This document shows, in pieces, positions 48,761 through 61,280 of a stretch of DNA of 64,000 nt. The translations under genes were made by a program, and so were the position numbers. The stretch is from NCBI GenBank assembly GCA_036250195.1, contig JAVHZZ010000001.1:396674117-396738116 (forward strand), in the 5' to 3' direction. Below the pieces are notes generated by a model. It was not told the DNA's origin and searched no databases. It was given only the letters and a program-made list of their open reading frames with translations. This DNA is from Mixophyes australis. Its lineage: Eukaryota; Chordata; Amphibia; Anura; Limnodynastidae. Each line of letters opens with the position of its first letter. Within the stretch, counting starts at the first letter, position 1.

Positions 48761-49865
48761 TGTTACCCCCTGTCACTGTGTGGGGTAGAAGGGGAGAGCA
48801 TGGGTAGGTAATGCATCTCCTCACCTGTGCTTTCTTCTCTGCCCTGGCTAGTTCTTGGATATGGGCATAAGTGAAGAGTGCCCACAGCACATGTGGGTTT
48901 TGGAGCAATGTTGTTGCCTCATGGTGCAGTGAAATAGTTGTCCCAGTCAGCTGGGGCACCAGACCATCTCTATAGTGCAAAATAGAAACTCCTTATTTAC
49001 ACTCCTACTTCACTCCAGCACATAATTAAACTGTTGCAATAATAAAGTAAACATGTACAGTTCACATTTCCATCTCCTGTCTCCTGCACATTTCTTGAAC
49101 AGTAATCTTAGATATTATAATATGATAGTCCCAGTTAAAAGGGTGCCTCAGTGCAAATCCATTCTCTCTGAGCAGTGTTTCACTTACTTCTCCTCTGCAG
49201 GGGTGACATTACTCACTCAGCTCTGGCACTATCCTTGCTAGTGTTCTCTTTGCCCTGCTCACCCCATCGCACTCACCATCACTCACTTGTTTGGGCTCTG
49301 ACACTTGCTTGCAAGTGTCCTCTCTTCCCTTTCAATGTACGCTGCCTCTCTGCTCCCAACAGGATGTCTCTGGGATCATATACTCAGATGCTGTTTCTCT
49401 CAGTCACAATGTTATATTCTGAGGTAATGTAGTATATTCCCCTGACTGAGCTCTCCTATCCACCAAACAGCCACATTCTGAGGTAATTTCTCAAGCAAAT
49501 CTGTCCCATTTCACTCATTTTCTCTTTTATGATGCACTTTGACTGCAAGGGGGATCCTGGGACCTCCTCTGCTCTCTTATGGGTCCTATACAGCCTTATG
49601 GGTCTTCTAGTAAATGTCTAGTCTCACTCCATTAAGTGTACAGAAAGCAGTATTTAATTTGGAGTTTAATAACATCAGAAAGTTTGTTTATTTAGCTGAA
49701 ACACACCTGGAAAAAAACCCTCTTATCTCCATCAAATCAGTTTTAAATACATTTTGCCAATTTATCTTTAAACAGTTAAACAATAGGTGGGCTAAGCTTG
49801 TAGGATGTATTTCTTAGCTGCTGCTGAAAAAAATAAGTAACCAGTTTTCTGCTACCCCGTGTACA
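48761..49865. mobile_element. Solo LTR (1105 bp) with 4-bp TSD
   Basis: Starts TGTTACCCCCTGTC and ends GCTACCCCGTGTACA, so both ends are TG/CA with nearby CCCC/GGGG complement. TATG flanks both sides (48757-48760 and 49866-49869). Signals for either orientation exist, so the strand is left open. Confidence 0.6.
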
Positions 49866-49869
49866 TATG

Positions 49870-50623
49870 AATGTAGTGTTAGGAATTCCTAGAATGGCCC
49901 ATTGGAGAGATAGTGGAATGAAATAACTCATCATGGCATACTTTTTATTTGTATACAGAACTTTTTAATATAGGGATAAAACAAAAAATAACAATGCATT
50001 TAGGATTACACACTTAGGGTAATGTGGAGTGTTTTGTATTCCTATGCTGTGGAACCTGCAGAGTGACTAATTCTCCCTTTAAAATAGCTTAAAAAATGCA
50101 TTTTCCCTGGTAGGTGGCATACAAAAGTGTGTCACTCACTATTTCAATCTGTAGTTGTGGGAAGTGTACCAACCATTGTGACATTACTGTTCTTATGTCA
50201 AGGATAAGTGTTGGGTACACAATACCTTATAGAATGGACAGATGGTTTTTGTGGGTAGCCTATTGTTCCAGAGACGGGTCCCGGGAGCTGTTCCAGTCTG
50301 GTGTGGATAGTTTAGACAGAGTTATGGGTATATAGGGCCTGATGCTGAGTTGAATGCATATTCATCCAAAAATGAGTTTGAAAATACTGCAAGTAAAAAT
50401 TCAGCATTTTTGCCAATATGCTGAGTCAGAGGCAGTGTAAGATGCTTCCAGCTTTGCACCAGTAGAATATGCGCCAGGTTTACCTCATACTTACACCTTG
50501 ATACACTGACGATCAACCAGGTCATAAGCACAAGAAAGGTTTGTTAACATTTGCAGATAGCGAAATACACATTCACTATTTGTTTGATTTAAATAAAAAC
50601 CCTCTATAATAAAGCAGGCATAG
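49870..50623. other. Intergenic stretch
   Basis: No gene recognised. Confidence 0.4.
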
Positions 50624-51559
50624 GGCTAGATTTACTTAAGGGCGGTTTTGGTCAAACTGCCCCTTTTTGGCTATTTTTCAAACCGCTGAATTTACTAAAG
50701 CACAAACCGCCGTTAAAATGGGCAGAATTAACATTTTTCAAGACCACCACTTTACAACTCACCATCCCGATTTTAATAATGATGAACATACAAACAGCCG
50801 GATTTACTAAGCTGGGGTTTTCAAAACCACCTCCAAATGGCAACATAAAAGAGGTGGCTGTGAATAGCGAGATTGCTCAAACTGCATGGTGTTTGAGCTA
50901 TTTTGCCATTCAGAACATAAGAGGAAGCACCATTCACATTTAAATTATTTGGGCAATCATTATGTTTTGATTATGAGGCAAAATTAATTTAATATTAACT
51001 TATAAGGGAATTTTTGTTTTATATATATTTTTTTAAGGGGACACTATTATAGCATTATATTATGTGGTAAATGTGAATATATAATAATGTTAACTGATTG
51101 TTAATGTTGGATATAATTATTTATGTTGCACAATTTGGCATTACATAGTGCCCAAATAATATAATAATTCAATTATTTTGCCCCCGTAATATAATGATTT
51201 TTTTTCCCTATAAGTTAATATTAAATTATTTTTGCCCAAATAATTTAATAAATAATGATTGCCCAAATAATTTTAATGTCAAATGTATTTTCTCTTATGT
51301 TTTGAATGGCAAAATAGTTCAAACAATATATTTGAGGAGCTATCAAGCCATTCATAACCAGGTATTAAAACTGTCCCGTCCTGTCTTTTGGATGGCGGTT
51401 TTAACCAAACCTCCGGCGGTTTAGCTTTTTAAATCCGCCATACATCGCCATTCATTTTAAATTGAAGCCCTATATTAAATGTGGTTTGGAACACTAAACC
51501 TCTACCAATGTGTGGCAGTTTCAAAACACCACCAAAGACGGTTCTTAGTAAATGTAGCC
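50624..51559. mobile_element. 936-bp inverted-repeat DNA transposon, non-autonomous
   Basis: Termini GGCTAGATTTACT and (reversed) GGCTACATTTACT, with similarity continuing to GG(C/T)TTTGG. It is flanked by CATAG at 50619-50623 and 51560-51564. Long inner arms are also inverted (TTAATATTAACTTATAAGGG at about 50990 against its complement near 51210), so the whole element can fold back. No transposase frame is present. A 5-bp duplication does not fit hAT or Harbinger; the superfamily is open. Confidence 0.8.
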
Positions 51560-51564
51560 CATAG

Positions 51565-52420
51565 TCTTCATTCTCACATATGAACGAAAGCAGCAAAAAA
51601 TTATTTTAAAAAAAACACCCAGAAAATCATATAATATATGCGAAAATCAGTAAATAAAACACCTATCAGCTTCAGAGGTGAATCAGCAATTAACCAATCA
51701 GAAGCAGCTAGCTAATGATGATGATTGTCATCACAATCAGTGTGTATTTGCACCAGCTCTCAGACACCCGCAAATAATACGGCTATGAACAGGGCAACTG
51801 TGTCTTTAGGCAAGTCTGCCTCAAATCGCAATTATGCGAACATATCCTTACTGTACTCGGTGTGGCAGGATGGCTTAAACATACATTTGCAAATGTGTGC
51901 AACAAAGACTTTTGCATTTTTATCTACAGTAGAAATGGCAGATCTGTTGCTGGCTATAGCAGTGTGCTGGGGGAAAAAATGTTGTGTGTATGTTCCTTGC
52001 AGGATAACCCCACCCTTTCAAGCACCTGTTATGGCCTATAAATTGATTTGAGCAGCTTCCACTTTTGTAAAAGACTAAAGACTCGTACAGGAGGGCAAGC
52101 TATGATAAGTGGCTTACCAGGACAGGTAAGGTGCGGCATGTCTGGAGTGCAGAAGTCTCCACTGGCCATGACAGGTGTGATGAGAACGACACCGTTTTTC
52201 CTGCTTCTGCTATGTAAGTCAGACACTAATAACAAATATCTTAATGTTAAAAGGTTTATTTTGTAGAGCTGGTTAATAATATAACTTGTCAAATGTGGAT
52301 TTGGAACAATGGTTCTAGGTTCGTAAGGAACTATGCATGAAATATCTTCTATGGCAGAAAATGCACAATATACAGTGAAAGCTGCTGAACCTCAATGCAC
52401 TATGGGGTGTCCACTATACA

Positions 52421-52472
<52 letters not shown>

Positions 52473-53028
52473 TGTATATATATTAGTTAAAGCAGCAAAT
52501 TTTATATGTGGGTACCCCAGAATTGATCAGGGATTTGATATTCAAGAAATTGATCATTCTATTCCTTTAAATCCAGTTCTGCAGAAGCAAGTATTTGCCA
52601 TGTATTCTAATATGATGGAAATATAGTTCTAAGCATCTTGATGGCTAATGACTGTTGACAATTATTATGAAGTTGAGCCTAAAAGGTTTAAAAGGAGGGT
52701 GTAAAGACACATTACCCCTAAGGCCATTTATTTAATAGGAATTATGGGTTAAGAAAGAAATATGTACACAGGGTGAAGGTCGCTTGTTCTAAATGTGCTG
52801 AACTTGTGTTTACATCTCTAAAACTTGCTTCATTTTTAAAAAATATAAAAAGTTGTTGTAACTGTCAATGAGTTTAATACAGAATGTGTATACCATATAT
52901 ATGTAACAAATTGTTACATAATCTGTATATTTTGTTGAATAAGCAAATATCTATTTCTCAAATGCCTGAAGAAACTCTGTGAAACTCTGTTCTATTTGAT
53001 TTTTCACCAATCTTAATTTCTACACACA
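51565..53028. other. Intergenic stretch with (AT)n
   Basis: Contains (AT)n at 52423-52465. The frame 52333-52626 spans that tract and is not convincing as a gene. Confidence 0.5.
52423..52465. repeat. (AT)n microsatellite
   Basis: About 43 bp of uninterrupted AT dinucleotides. Confidence 0.95.
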
Positions 53029-53344
53029 GGGCCCGATTTATTAAGGAATGTAAGGCAAAAGATCAGTAAGTTTTCTCCTGGACAAAACCATGTTACAATG
53101 CAAGGGGTGCAAATTAGTTTTTTATTTTGCACATAAGTTAAATGCTGTCTGATTTTTCATGTAGCACACAAATGCTTGGCAGCTTATTTGTACACTGAAA
53201 TTTAAAGTTGATCTAGGACATGCCCTACCCCAAATATAAATCTGCAGTCACATTTTAAATGTACCTTCCCTCCAATGTAACATTGTTTTGCCAAGGTGAA
53301 AAGTTACTCATTTTATTTGCTTTACTTTTCTTAATTAATGCCCA
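53029..53344. mobile_element. 316-bp palindromic MITE
   Basis: Starts GGGCCCGATTTATTAAGGAA, and the reversed end reads TGGGCATTAATTAAGAAAAG. The arms continue with GTAAGGCAAA and GTAAAGCAAA. It is the same family as 44753-44940. Confidence 0.75.
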
Positions 53345-56300
53345 CAGTGTTTTAAGTTGTACTGCTCTATTTGTACTTTGTATTTATTCATATAATAAAG
53401 AGTTATTTTTAGTACATCTTTGGACTGTTTTTGGACTGTATTATCAGAAAAGTCCTAATCAAGACACAGGATACCCTTGTTGTGATTTGTGTTGACAATA
53501 CACACATATACATTTTATTTTAGAGCATGTCCACCAGGTTGATTATCCCCATGGAAGAAGATTCCTTGCACTGTGTTATTTAAAGCAGATCTCTCACCTG
53601 TACAGGGTGAGTGTGACTCATACACTTTTATATTCCCAAGTTTAATGGATCAATTGTGTGGGGTTTTCAACTTTAGATTTTGCATTGTATGCCATGCCTG
53701 ATGCTTTGTAGTTGAAAGTACCACATGTTTGAAATCAACATAAGCATCCCGTGTTAGTTGTTTTCCCTGTGGGGAACATAATTTGCACTCGAAATGAAGG
53801 AATGCTTTAGGGATAAGCCGTGGCAGTCATGTTTTGCCAATATATTATCCCATTCTTCTGCTCCGTTATTACATTTCCCTCATTTTCTGACTTAAACATG
53901 TAATAAATAATTTTTTTCTGCATACTACATAATTGATGTCTTTAGGATAAGGTTGATTTGATTTGTGTTTCATCAAAAACACATACTGCATATATTTATT
54001 TAGCAGAATTGATTTAAATTGGACATACTGTAAACGTAATTTCTCTTGTAGTAGGTTGAATACAAATCACTGATGAAATATTAATAGAAACTTGACTTTC
54101 TTATGTGGTGCAAAACAGGTCAAACGAATGAAAGATTCTAATAAGATGATGTATATAAGGTATGAAGGAGACATTCAGAATAGTATCTTAATCTTTATAT
54201 CAGGATTGAACAATGATGACCCTCTTAGAGATCCCTGCAAAAAAATATATATATAACTCCTATCAAAATGGACTACTTGTTGGCTGGTGTGATATTGTTA
54301 TTGAAAGTAAAACTGTAGCCAGAAGAAGTGTGTATGTGGTTGTATGTGTAATTGGATGTTTTGTGTTTTCAAACCTGTCCTTAAAAGGTTTGTTTCTATT
54401 TATTTCTAAAATAAAGTTAGTCAATTGAAAAAAAAAGTTATGTTGTGCATATCCACCTGCCAATTTTCCACAGGACAGTCCAAATCGTTATGGGAAAAAG
54501 GAGTACAACAAATTGGAGGTGTGGTCTGTTCAGATTTGGGCTTTGCCTGAGAAGACCGCAATGTGGTCTAAAGTGTGCAGTATGCCAGTGTGATTGTCTT
54601 GGTGATCTTAAGTGACCTTAATGTTAAAATACAAAAAGCAAAACTAATGTTACTTGAAATGTGTTCACGTCATAGAAGTCAAGTAAATAGCTATAGTAGG
54701 CTATCCCCATTTATACTTCTTATTTTAGTACATTAATAGTCTGAAATTGTACAATTGTGAGATTACGATTCCCAGTGGACATAAAAAAGGTTTTCCTGGG
54801 AATCATTGTAGCCATAATCTTAGTTTGTTAATGCATGTGTTTCTGTAAGTATAGTTTTGCTTACCATGTTTGACCATGTGCATGCTTGTACAAAATGTCT
54901 GTGCACTTGTATGTTATATTAGTATATGTAACTCTGTTCCAGTGTGCTAATGCTGCTGTTTTATATGTGTATATATGTTTGGATTTATGTACTAAGTGTG
55001 TCCCTCTGTATGTATGTCTAATCCATATTTGGCAACATTGAGATTTTGTCCTGTGGGATGTGGTGGGTTGCGGTCAATCGCATCGTTTTGCGGTGAAACG
55101 TGGTGATGCCATTCACCTTTACCCACCCCCTCTAGTCCTGTATATGTGAATTACCTTTGAACATGATATGTGGTGAATGTGATTGGTTAACTCTGAACAC
55201 AGCTACAGCCTCAATATGAAAAGGTGTTTACAATTCTGAAATGTATTTTAGGTTTTTTAGTTTTCACCTCTTTTTCCTAATATGTGTCTATCTGTATCTC
55301 ACTTGCACTGTATTTGTTGCAAGGTCACATTAAATTTAGAAAAAGGGATGACATGATTTATCTTCGTTTCAGACTTTATATCACAAACACCTGCAATTTC
55401 AATAAGTAGGCTTTGTATATCCTATTTATGTCTATCCTTGCAATTCACAAAAATATTGCTATGGATGTTTATTTATTATCATTAGCTATTTATAGAAGTG
55501 TATCTCTTACATATTTTGTGTACCTTAGCTGTCCTATTTTCACAGGGGTGGTAAATAGAAACCAAGAAACCAGCCCATGTAATAAAGCTCAAGTCCACCT
55601 GGCTCCTCTTTTTCCCACTAGGTAACAATGCTATGCTTTAATCCCAGACAGCCAAGTGCAAAAAAGCCAATAGTACTTGGCTATTTTATATATGTTTTCC
55701 TGTTTTAGAGATGTCTGAATAATTCAACCCAATTCAAAACTCAATCAAATATGGCCAGTTTAAGCCATTGAATCTGTTTGCAGTACAGTTCCACAAACCA
55801 GTTTGAGAATCACTATGAAACAATTTTGGGCATCTATAATTATAATAAGTTATAGTAGCCATATAAATTTGGGTTACAGTTAATCAGTCTTGGTGTGAGC
55901 TATCAGAATCACTCAGATATCTAGTGCCTTGCCTCCTAGTTCCTAAAATGGGTTCTAGTGGTCAGGTGAAGGTTATCTAAAATTGGAATAGTCTTCTCAT
56001 CTGGATATTGTGACAACAGTACAATCCCATAGTGTTTAGAGGCTTCCATATCTGCGGTGTGGTCAAGAACATTTGGGGCAGTGTCTGGGAAGATATGGGA
56101 ATGTCCTGGATGGATTAAACCCATGGGCTATATTTTCCAATTTGGCATATAGGGAGCTAAGATATTAGTGTTTATATTCCTGGTCATGTACCATGTGTAC
56201 ATGTTGCTGCTGGTTTACGATGTACGTAAATATTTAGTTTGTTTGCCTGTGAATAAATGTATTGTGCCTGCCTGCCTACCTTTCAATATATGTAGTGCAT

Positions 56301-57029
56301 CTATAACCACCAATCATATACAGCACACAAACATATACCTGTCAGCAATCATTATTGTAAATCGAAGGAAACAGGCCACACATCACTACACATGTTTCAG
56401 ACAGGCAATACACCACTATGGGCAACTGAAAATTGGAACTGTTGGAAGTTATAATATAGTCCAGATGCAAGTAACATCTGTGGCCAAGTAGAGGATAAAA
56501 ATATAGAAGCTGACGCTGACTGGGACTACATATTCCAGAGTCCCTGGCAGCCAGAAAGACATTGCACAATTGCACCAGAGCTGACAAGTAAGTGTGTCAG
56601 CTACAGTGGAGAGAGGAGGTATAATGGTTTAACTGGACACCAGGGTCAGGGAGAGAAGAGACAGACCTATATGTGAAGAGGAGAAAACTATTGAGACAGA
56701 TGTGTGAGAAGACAGATATATATATATTAATGAGATTGATCTATTAAGAGATGTATACTGTATATAAAAGGCTGTATATGTGAAGATCAGCATTTATGAG
56801 AAAAAGCATGTGATGACAGAAATATATGGAAAGAGATTTATCTATGAAGCCAAAGCTTCTATGAGGAGAAACATCATTTTGAAAAAAAACAACCCTCTGG
56901 GAGAAGAAACAGTGAGAGAAGCGGTTTTGGTATAATCAAACCCTGTTTTGATTTTTTTTAGAAAACCTAAGAAACTATCATATTCTTATATTACATAAAC
57001 CTGAAGTGAGAGGGAGTTATAGATTTAAC
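53345..57029. other. Long intergenic stretch
   Basis: No gene recognised. 56500-56590 has a GGGACTACAT and CCAGAG repeat-like block. 56600-57000 is purine-rich with a TATATAAAA at about 56760, and may be the U3 of an LTR that continues beyond the insertion at 57.3 kb. Confidence 0.4.
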
Positions 57030-57213
57030 ACCTGAATCAATATAAATATTTATTTCAAAGACTGATATAGATCCATTCAAGATATCTTCTGCATCAGTAT
57101 AAATGTTTATTTCAAAGACTGATATAGATCCATTCAAGATATCTTCTGCATCAGTATAAATGTTTATTTCAGAGACTGTGATATAGATCCATTCAAGATA
57201 TCATCTGCATCAT
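57030..57213. repeat. 57-bp tandem repeat, about 3 copies
   Basis: GATATAGATCCATTCAAGAT recurs at 57064, 57121 and 57180. The first unit is partial on its left. Confidence 0.9.
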
Positions 57214-57263
57214 TAGTGATATGGAATTCATATACATAACTGGAGAAAATAAAAGGTACATAC

Positions 57264-57969
57264 TGTTAAGAATACTTACCCCTCCGCGTTCCCCTGCCGC
57301 TCCGTCAGACCAGAAAGCCGCACTTCCGGGTTCGGCGGTCACATGATCGCTACCTAGGGTGGTCACATGATCGCTACCTAGGGCGGGGAATTCAATTGGG
57401 ACACAGTATAAAGACATAGCTCTGACACTTGGTGAGTGTCAGAGCATCTTACCAGTTCCTGGCTCCTGATTCCTGTGTCCTCCTTGTTCCTGCTTCCTGT
57501 GTGTTTGACCTCCTGTGTACCGACCCTTGCTGACCCTTATGGATTCCGTTTCTGCCGTGTACCGACCTGGCTTGCTGACCTTCCTGATTGCCTGTGCTCC
57601 TGACCCGGATTGTCTCACACTCCTCTCTCTATCCGTTTATCTGCCATTCCTGTGTAGCTAGCTGACCACGCATCTGTTCTGGTGAACCGTGTACCGACCC
57701 AGTTTGATTGACTCCGAGATTGCCTACTGATTCTGTCTGCATTGCCTGCCTGTGTACCTACCCGGCCTGTCCGACTATTCTCATCTTGCTCTATTCCGCT
57801 GTACTGCATCTTGGGGCAAACCTGAGGACCGCGACCTTCGACTCCTGGCAGCAAAGCCCATCCCGCCTTGTGGCGGTTCTTGGTGAATAACCGAGGAGAT
57901 TGTTAGACTCCGCACCTCAGGTAAACCAGCGTTAATCAAGATTAGTAGTGTATCCAGTAATCCGTTACA
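57264..57969 (+). mobile_element. Solo gypsy-type LTR (706 bp) with 5-bp TSD
   Basis: Starts TGTTAAGAATACTTACC and ends AATCCGTTACA. It is flanked by CATAC at 57259-57263 and 57970-57974. U3 has a 24-bp direct duplication (57337-57383, GGTCACATGATCGC...) and TATAAA at 57407-57412. The R/U5 part has several GTGTACCGACC motifs, the single-copy counterpart of the 46-bp array at 39.9-40.3 kb. The site of insertion is the first base of a hAT MITE. Confidence 0.9.
57407..57412 (+). promoter_or_regulatory. TATA box of the LTR
   Basis: TATAAA about 20 bp after the duplicated U3 block. Confidence 0.6.
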
Positions 57970-57973
57970 CATA

Positions 57974-58245
57974 CAGGGGCGGGCTGGCAAGTTTCAGCCG
58001 GGGGGCGCACAGGCGGCCACATCACATGACACGCGATGCGGCCGTCATTGATGACGTGGCCGCATCGCGTGTCATGTGATGCGGCCTCCTGTGCGCTGAA
58101 ACGGCCGCAACGCGCGTCATGTGTGATGCGGCTGCCTGTGCATTCAGTTTATGCGGACGGCACCGCTTGTGTCCACAGGGGGGGGAGGGGGGGCGGCCCA
58201 AACAGCAATTATACTGATAAGCCAGGGCGGCCCAGAGCGCCACTG
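57974..58245 (+). mobile_element. 272-bp hAT MITE, split from its left flank by a solo LTR
   Basis: Termini CAGGGGCGGGCTGGC and (reversed) CAGTGGCGCTCTGGG agree at 11 of 15. The 8-bp duplication GGTACATA lies at 58246-58253 on the right and at 57255-57262 on the left. The solo LTR now separates the left copy from the element. The interior is very CpG-rich and contains a 24-bp perfect hairpin. Related left ends occur at 37211. Confidence 0.9.
58020..58081. repeat. 24-bp perfect hairpin in the hAT MITE
   Basis: Arm 58020-58043 is the exact reverse complement of 58058-58081. The 14-nt spacer contains a further GTCAT/ATGAC pair. CpG-rich (GCGATGCGGCC). Confidence 0.95.
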
Positions 58246-58253
58246 GGTACATA

Positions 58254-60376
58254 TAAGTGAGAAGTAGTTACCAACGATAATATAAGTGCACCAATGACGG
58301 CCTGGTCTGGAAGTAAGGGATATTTCTAGAATCAATACTGTGACCTGTAAAGTTTTAAGTGTTATAATATTAATTAGTTAATATTTATTCTAAGCAATGA
58401 GTGTAATTTAGTAGTACTTTCGGGCTATTATACAGTAATTTTGTATTTTTGGATTAGTTTATAAAGGAAATGTTGTAGTCTATTAGATATAGTGAGCATA
58501 ATAAATATTAAAATTGCAAACATACAATAAGATTCAAATTTATTAATATATCTATAGTGAGTCTAATACCTCATAAAAGTGTTTGTGTTTTTGATTATAA
58601 TTTATTCCCTAATTGTACATCTATTTAAAATATATTTTCAAAGTAAATATTTTTATATAAAAGACCAATCTTATCGTGTGTTAGAGTTGTGCGCAGTGTG
58701 TGTGGTTACATAGAGTCCCCAAGTTGTCCCTGGTGGTTATTAGATCCACGTCTATGCATACCCAGTCTAAGAAACCTTGGTGGAGGCACTGTGCATGCAA
58801 TCATTTTACATGTATACTCCTTAGCAGTAGTTAGGTGGTTACATGCATACATTCTAACCATAGTCAAAAGGGGTCCTTTCGTAAATAACACTTTTTGTAT
58901 TTTTTTTAAATTTCTAGTTGATTATTACAGTTTGACTATATAATTGAGGGTGTGAATATTTTACTTTATTCAATATTCTAATTTAAGTTAATTTAGTACT
59001 GTGCCGTATTGAGCTATAAGGAGCTGTAATCTGTGTTTACAAAATATGTATTATTAAGTAGTTGGGCAAATTCATAAGGTACATTATATATATTATATCA
59101 GAAATGGTCAAAGTATTTTAGCATGTTAACCCCCTCTCTCACAGGAAAGGAGAGCCGCATGCAGTCACAGGTAAATTTTAAAAAGTTGTGTATAGTGTAT
59201 GGCGCATTGTAATGCGTAGAGCAGGATTATAAGTTCATGGAATTCCTTGATGACTTATATCCATAGCTATAGCTATATAGATCTATGCTGAAAACTTTGT
59301 ACCCTACCAAATGACATCTCTGCAGATCAACATAAAAATGGTAGTTTCCAAGCATCTGAAAACAAATACGCCTATTTATTTGCCTCATACATACATAGGT
59401 GCCTGCCAACATTAAATTTTTGGAAGTTTTCAGAAAATAACTTTTTGAGGGTCCAACTGGAAAGGAGCATGGTGAAAACAGTTGAAATGTTTCTGGACTA
59501 CTAGCATACCCCCCGGTTCATTAATAATAACTTTTCAATTTTTTTCTGAAACACTCGTACCAAACTAATTTCTATCTCATTATGCATGTGCGCTTAATAC
59601 CAGGTGTTTAAGTGCTCCTCGACCACATTAAGCAAGGAACTCTTCAATCTGATTAGCTTCTCCCAGCAGAAACTGAAAATTGTTGCATCCCTCTAATGCA
59701 TTGCTATGGTGGCACACAAATCTATGAGATTCCCTTTAAAATGAGTGAAATTGCTCAAAATAGGCATAAGCTATCACCAAATGTAACTTGAACTCTGAGC
59801 CCCATGGGTTTGTTAGGTTTTATCTGCTGTGCTTCTTACTAAGACCTGATATGCAGTTCAGGTGTGCCTCCCTTTGAGTTCTGAATGAAGGGCTGCACTT
59901 TATAAGCTCTCTCTTGTCCTTCATTTATCACCAGTGATAGAATTACATGCAAGCCTCCTGGTTCCTGAATCTGCCTTCTGTGTACTTCTGACCTTTCAGT
60001 TGTCCCTGTCTCTGCATTCATTTGTCTCCTGGTTCTGATACCTGGCTTTGCATCTTATAGTCTGCTGGTTGGATGCTATATTTTCACTTGTCTTCTGCCT
60101 CTTGATATCTGACTTTGCATCTGTATGTTATTTATATAGCTCTACACAGATAAATCAAGTAGGATGCATACACATAGCTAAAAGAGGGACATTACTTGTT
60201 GAAAGACCTGAGAAATGTTCAAATAATCCTGGCATATAAAAAGTAAGTTTCTTGAGCCATCATTAAGAATTCCTTGATCCATGTTATCCTACAGTCTTGT
60301 AGTGGAATTACACTTAGTGCTTCCTGTATTTTTTAATCTTTTCCTTGAGATACAAACATGTACTACATGGGATGTT
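58254..60376. other. Intergenic stretch, start possibly LTR tail
   Basis: 58675-58800 has CCCTGGTGG and GGTGGAGGCACTG, words also present in the same order at 42395-42440. This suggests a related LTR end. No gene recognised. Confidence 0.4.
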
Positions 60377-60754
60377 AACAGAGACAGGAATGGCCTGCCT
60401 TGAAGCCGGGCTATCGTCCAGTAGGCCCCGACCCTGATCACTCCCCTCTTCGTTGGTGGGGGAGAGCAGACACTTTAAAAAACAAAAAAAAAAAACCTCA
60501 ATACTCACGTGATCGCCCCTCCTCCCTCCTGTCTGCTCCGTCTGCACTGAATGTCGGGGGCGTGACATCATCACGCCCGGTGTTCAGTGAAGAGCGACGC
60601 AGAGAGGAGTCGCAAGAAGAACGAAGACAGAAGAAGAGAAGAAAAGAGAAGAAAAGAGATGAAAGAAGCCGATAGAAAAGGTAAATGAAGGAACGGAAGC
60701 AAAGAGGGAGCAAAGACAGCATAGGCAGCATAGCAGAGGGTGAAGGGGGAAGCA

Positions 60755-61280
60755 AAGATAGTATGGCAGAGTGTGAAGAGGGGCAAAGGCAGCAAGGTAG
60801 CGAGTGAAGAGGGAGCAAAGGCAGCATGGCGGCAACTGAAGGGGGAGCAAAGGCAGCATGGCAGAGTGTGAAGGGGGGGCCAAAGCAGCATTGCAGAGTG
60901 TGAAGGGGGGCCAAAGCAGAATGGCAGAGTGTGAAGGGGGGCCAAAGCAGCATGGCAGAGTGTGAAGGGGGACCAAAGCAGCATGGCAGAGTGTGAAGGG
61001 GGGACCAAAAGCAGCATGGCAGAGTGTGAAGGGGGGGCCAAAGCAGCATTGCAGAGTGTGAAGGGGGGCCAAAGCAGAATGGCAGAGTGTGAAGGGGGGC
61101 CAAAGCAGCATGGCAGAGTGTGAAGGGGGACCAAAGCAGCATGGCAGAGTGTGAAGGGGGGCCAAAACAGCATGGCAGAGTGTGAAGAAGGGGGGCCAGG
61201 AGAAGGGGGGACCAAAAGCAGCATGGCAGAGTGTGAAGAAGGGGGACCAGAAGAAGGGGGGGACAAAAGCAGCATGGAGG
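60755..61280. repeat. 31-bp minisatellite with higher-order 158-bp duplication
   Basis: GCAGAGTGTGAAG occurs at 60861, 60893, 60924, 60955, 60986, 61019, 61051, 61082, 61113, 61144, 61175 and 61226; spacing is mostly 31-33 bp. The five-unit block 60861-61018 (including a CATTGCAG and an AGAATGGC variant in the same order) is repeated at 61019, a 158-bp higher-order unit. Flanking units are more diverged. Confidence 0.95.
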
